A DNA stretch of 64,000 bases from contig NC_044553.1 of NCBI RefSeq assembly GCF_007565055.1, forward strand, positions 103,329,858 through 103,393,857, written 5' to 3'. Each line of letters begins with the position of its first letter. Position 1 is the stretch's first letter. A program made the translations under genes and the position numbers. This document shows positions 52,101 through 58,100 of the stretch, piece after piece. Source of the stretch: Rhinopithecus roxellana. Lineage: Eukaryota; Chordata; Mammalia; Primates; Cercopithecidae. The notes under the pieces are model-generated. The model worked only from the letters and a program-made list of their open reading frames with translations, made no database searches and was not told the DNA's origin.

Positions 52101-55100
52101 AAAGGATATGAACAGACACTTATCAAAAGAAGACATTTATGCAGCCAACAAACATGAAAAAAAGCTCATCATCACTGGTCATCAGAGAAATGCAAATGAA
52201 AACCACAGTGAGATACCATCTCACACCAGTTAGAATGGTGATCATTAAAAAGTCAGGAAACAACAGACGCTGGAGAGGATGTGGAGAAATAGGAAAGCTT
52301 TTACACTGTTGGTGGGAGTATAAATTAGTTGAAACATTGTAGAAGACAGTGTGGCAATTCCTCAAGCATCTACAACCAGAAATACCACTTGATCCAGGAA
52401 TCCCATTACTGGGTATACACCCAGAGGATTATAAATCATTCTACTATAAAGAAACATGCACATGTATGTTTATTGCAGCACTGTTCACAATAGCAAAGAC
52501 TTGGAACCAACCCAAAGGCCCATCAATGAAAGACTGGATAAAGAAAACGTGGTACATATACACAATGGAATACTATGCAGCCATAAAAAAGGATGAGTTG
52601 ATGTCCTTTGCAGGGACATGGATGAAGTTGAAAACCATCATTATCGGCAAACTAACACAGGAACAGAAAACCAAACACTGCATGTTCTCACTCATAAGTG
52701 GGAAATGAACAATGAGAACCCATGGACACAGGAAGGGAGACATCACACACTGAGGCCTGTCGGTGGGTGGAGAGCTAGTGGAGGAATAGCATTAGGAGAA
52801 ATACCTAATGTAGATGATGGGCTGATGGGTGCAGCAAACCACCATGGTACATGTATACCTATGTAACAAACCTGCACGTTCTGCACATGTATCCCAGAAC
52901 TTGAAGTATAATTTTTTTAAAAAGTAATTTTTTTTAAGTTGTTACTTAAAAAATAAAATAAAATTGGGGCCAGGCATGGTGGCTCAAGCCTGTAATCCCA
53001 GCATTTTAGGTCAAGGTGGGCGGATCACCTGAAGTCAGGAGTTCGAGAGCAGCTTGGCCAACATAGTAAAACCTCGTCTCTACTAAAAATACAAAAAAAA
53101 AAAAAAAAAAATTAGCCAGGTACGGTGGCACATGCCTGTAGTCCCAGCAACTTGGGAGGCTGAGGCAGGAGAATCGCTTAAACCCGGGAGGCAGAGGATG
53201 CAGTCAGCCAGGATCATCACACCACTGCACTCCAGCCTGGGCAACTGAGTAAGACCTTGTCTCAAAAAAAAAAAAAAAAAGAAGAAGAAGAGAAGAAAAA
53301 GAGAAAAGTAAGAGTATCAAGTCACAGAGTTATCAAGACTTATGAGACTAAAAGCAATAGAAAAAGATACTGTGATGCTGGTGCAGAAATAGCCAAACAG
53401 AACAAATGAAACAAATGGAATAAATGAAAAAAGTTATTAACAGGCCAGCTCATACATGGGCATTTGATATACAAAAGAGAGAAAATTGCTGATTTGTGGG
53501 GAAATAAGGGTGTATGTAATAAACAGTGTTGGCATTACCTATCCATATACACAAAAAAATAAAATTAGAACCATACTGTTTTTTTTTTTTTTTTGACCCA
53601 GAGTTTTGCTCTTGTTGCCCAGGCTGGAGTGCAGTGGCACGATCTTAGCTCACTGCAACCCCCACCTCCCGGGTTCAAGCGATTCTCCTATCTCAGACTC
53701 CCGAGTAGCTGGGATTACAGGTACATGCCACCACGCCCAGCTAATTTTTGTATTTTTAGTAGAAACAGGGTTTCATCATACTGGTCAGGCTGGTCTCAAA
53801 CTCCTGACAAATAGAGAATCAAATCATGAGTGAACTCCCATTTACAATTGCTACGAAGAGATTAAAATACCTAGGAATACAACTTACAAGGGATGTGAAG
53901 GACCTCTTCAAGGAGAACTACAAACCACTGCTCGAGGAAATAAGAGAGGACATAAACAAATGGAAAAACATTCCATGCTCATGGATAGGAAGAATCGATA
54001 CCATGAAAACGGCCATCAGGTGATCTGCCCGCTCAGCCTCCCAAAATGCTGGGATTACAGGCATGAGCCACCACATCCAGCCTAGAACCACACTTTATAC
54101 CATACACAAAAACTAATTAAAGGTAGTTTTGCAATCTAAATGTTGAAAGCAAAATGTCAACTTTTAAAGGAAAATACATCTTTCTACCTCAAAATAGGAA
54201 GACACAAAAAGCACATCCTTGGCTCACACCTGTAATCTCAACACTTTGGGAGTCAAAGCAGGAAGACTGTTTGAGCCCAGGAGTTCGAGACCAGCCTGGG
54301 CAACATAGTGGAATCCCTTCTCTACAAAAAATTTTTAAAATTAGCTGGATGTGATGGCATGCATCTGTAGTCCCAGCTATTCAGGAGGCTGAGGCAGGAG
54401 GATGGCTTGAGGCCAGGGGAGAAGAGGCTGCAGTGAGCCATGATCATGCCACTGCACTCCAGCCTGGGTAACAGAGTGACACCCTGTCTCAAAACAAAAG
54501 AAAACAAAACACATCCCATAAATAAAAAGATAATAAATTCAACTACATTAAAATGTAAAACTTCTTTGCAGCAAGTGATCAGAAAGAGTGAAAACATCGT
54601 ACCACCTGGGCAAAAATATTTGCAAAGTATATAACCAGCAAAGCATTTATAGCCAGAATATATAAAGAACTTACATAGTCAGTGAGGAAAAGACTAAAAG
54701 CCAACACAAAGGCAAGAAATACAAACAGGCACTTCATAGGAAAAAATATCCAAGCAGCTAGTAAACACCAAAAAAGATAATCAATCTCAGTTGTAATTAT
54801 GAAAATGAAACAATGAGCTCTATCATTTTATACCTAACTACTCTTAGTTTACAGCATATTAAAGTGACAGAAGACTCGTTATAGAACTTGTCCTCTTATT
54901 TCTACCTGTATATCTATAATCTTGTCTTGATTTGATAAAAAGTTATCTGCAAAATGGGCACTATGGGGTTTTTTTGTTTGTTCTTGTGGTAGCTATTATT
55001 TCTAAGACAGGGTGTCACTCTGTTACCCAGGCTGCAGAGCAGTGGCACAATCACAGCTCACTGTAGCCTCAACCTCCCAAGAGCAAGCAATCCCCCCACC

Positions 55101-58100
55101 TCAGCCTCCTGAGTAGCTAGAACTACAGCCACCTGCCACCATGCCCAGCTAATTTTTCTATTTTTTTCTAGAGGCGGGGGTCTCACTACGTTGCCCAGCC
55201 TGGTCTCGACCTCCTGAGCTCAAGCAATCCTCTTGCCTCAGCCTCCTAAACTCTTGGGATCACAGGTGTGAGCCACTATGCCTGGTGGGCACTATGTTTT
55301 GTAAATGCTATAAATATTTTTAACCCATTTATGCCTAGTGTTCCATTACTGAAATGTTAAGCTTGTGGGAATTATTTATATCCTATTGCTCAAGGTCATC
55401 ACCAAGATCTGATTTTTCACACACACACAAAATTGCAACCTTCAGCATAAATGGGTTAAATGCAAAATAAACAGAACATATAGAAAAATACACCTTTTTT
55501 TCCCCATAAATAGAGAATTCTGCCTAAAGATGTGGAAATAGGTCTAGACTGACGAAAACTAATTCTATAGCTCAAAATCCTAACTGCACCATTGGGTGTA
55601 TATTTTGTAAGTAAGTCTAATCCACATTATACTAATTATACTAATATTTTCAATAATGCCAGGTGACATAATCATTGCACAGTCTTTGTAAAGTAACAGC
55701 TGCAAAACTTCTAAAATTATTTCAGGTTTTTTCTATGGTCCTTTCTTTGTGTCCTATCTCCAATACAGCTTCCAATGCAACTCTATTCTTTTTTTTTTAA
55801 ATCACACACAAATGATGAGCTAAAGTACTATTTAATTTTGTTTTACTTAGTTTACTTTTTTAACTACTACACTCAGAAAACGCTTGAAGAGATGAAATTA
55901 GCTTAAAAGTTATGCAAAATGACAGTACCTCACAATGCTGGCGAGAAGCTTGAATTTCACATTCATATTTGTTCTTTACAGATTCTAAGCAGAGCTCTCT
56001 ATAGATTCCTGCAACCAAACACAATTACTCTGATTATGTTAGCAATGAGGAGTTCCATTATCACTTCCCTACAGGAATTCTGTCCTCACTGTATTTAATA
56101 AGATGGATCAAGAAAAAATTGAAAAGTGAGTCTAACTTTATCTTTAAAGACGAAAAATAAAAAGGCTCACTTAAAATACATATCCAAAAAGATTAGAAAT
56201 TAAGAGTTTAAGAGCTAGAAAGAAACTGTACTGCTAGTTTTTGTTCTTAACCTATTCTTCTAAACATTACTCCTAAATGTTTGATACAGAATGATCAAAA
56301 TGAAAATAAAACTCTTTTCCTATGAAAAACAATCTCTCGAGTTTCTCAAAATAGAAATGGAGACAATAAACTCTGGTGTCATCAATCACATATACTCAGA
56401 GTAACAGTTAGATACTATACCCCACCAAAACCACTTTTTTTTTAAACTATTATTTTCAATCCGAAGCTTCCATGAGGAGTAAATGTATATAAACTGATAT
56501 AACAAAATCAATTATGTTTGGAGTGCTCCTGACAGGACTTTATCTGGAGGAAAGATACCCAAGATAGTTTAACTTAGACCTAACAGGACAATAGTATAAA
56601 ATAGGTAACATGGCCATGCAAATATGTCACTACAAAAACGGCACGGAAAGAGCTCTGGATATGTATTCTAAGCTTTATGCCATGGTTGGCCCTAGAAATG
56701 TAATTATCTCTCTTTGTATAGTAAAGGCAAGAGACAGATACCTGGAACTATGTCATCAGCAACACATTCACACACACTACTCTGCAAAATCAAAATATAA
56801 AAGAGGCCAGAGTAGAAAAGTAAATAATCAACTCAAGTATTATTTCCTGATCATCCATGTAACCTAAAAGAACAAAGAAAATTAGGGATATTTTTGCTTC
56901 TAAGTCAATATGTCAATATGTAAGATAGCAGTGAAGAGTATCATATCATCCACATAATACTAAGCACTCAAAAATAAAATTTGGTTAAAGGAGGGTTTAG
57001 TAAAAAGAACTTATTATCAACAATGCCTTAGGTATTATCTAACAGGTACATAAGGATCAATTAGTGCCACATAAGAGAAAAACAACCAGCATCTCCACTA
57101 ATTAAAGTTTAGTTTTTGACTATGAAAAACCATATATATCCCTTGATTATGAGTGCTAGGACATGATACTGAGGCTGGATCCCACTTACAAACATAAGAC
57201 TGAAATGTAACCATACAAATATAGTGCATCTTTGTTTATTCGTAGCCACAAATGAGTAACCAAACTTATCAAAGTAAAAAAGAAAAAATAAATTATCTAG
57301 TTTAAGGCAAGTTTCCTGTTCTATAATATCCTGATCAAAGATTTTAAAATTTTTTTATAAATTAGAAAAAATCCTATCACTCTTACATATTAAAAAAAAA
57401 CAAGAAATTAAAATTAAACTTTAATTTCTCTAATAGGGAATTAAAGTGTGATAGTAACAGTCTCTCTTAATGAAAGTATCATGGTTTCCAGTTGTTTCAC
57501 CACATGTGGAACTATCTTCTCAACAATACTATAAGCAACTTGAGGGTTTTTTTTCTTTAATCCCCCACAGCATCAGAGCAAAGCAAGAGGTAATTAATAA
57601 ATATAATGACTGTGAGCTAACTGAAAGTAAAATATTCTGGTCGATGTAAATATGCTTGTAATCCCATCAATATAAAACACTTATTTGATAAACACCTTTT
57701 AAAGCTATTGAAGAGTTTACATTCTATACATGGAAAAGATTCTTCACTTTCCTACCTGCTACCTTTGTACGAATTTGCATATTTTCCTGTAAAGTTGCCA
57801 GCGGTTCCAAGTATTCTGGTGCTTTTCCAGCTATGACTTCTTGTAGTTTTGCATCCACCTGACTTAATCGTTCTTTATAAAGTCTTAACAAAGCAAAAAA
57901 TTAATATGTTAATTTAAAAATCTCAACAAAGGCTAACAATGTGCCATTTCTACACATTATTTGTTCCTAATATCATTTATATTCTAACAATCTATCAAAT
58001 GTATTTTTGCCTTGATCTCAAGCAGAGAACTGTCACATTATTTGACTTTATGCACATAATCACAAAATAGATATCTATCATGTTTAAAGTATCACTCTTT

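Larger units (their letters stand above)
48261..52708 (+). pseudogene. L1PA ORF2 (endonuclease and reverse transcriptase), broken
   Basis: Starts [20 protein letters not shown], the endonuclease N-terminus. [17 protein letters not shown] is still in frame before two Alus at 48,881. RT segments include an [16 protein letters not shown] stretch near 50,985-51,020, with [18 protein letters not shown] further on. The C-terminal Cys region reads [19 protein letters not shown]. It ends SLISGK then TGA/TAA at about 52,708. Multiple stops and shifts prevent activity. Confidence 0.93.
45815..52919 (+). mobile_element. Nearly full-length L1PA element, disabled
   Basis: It starts with the L1 5' UTR (GGCAAGATGGCCAAATAGG, keeping the YY1 core AAGATGGCC) and ends CCAGAACTTGAAGTATAATT. 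Target duplication AAAAGTAATTTTTT lies at 45,801-45,814 and 52,920-52,933. The layout is 5' UTR about 1.35 kb, ORF1, spacer, ORF2, 3' UTR. Two Alus sit in ORF2. Frameshifts and stops disable both ORFs. The ORF1 start [13 protein letters not shown] and long 5' UTR point to an older L1PA subfamily rather than L1PA1-3. It is antisense to BRMS1L in intron 4. Confidence 0.96.
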
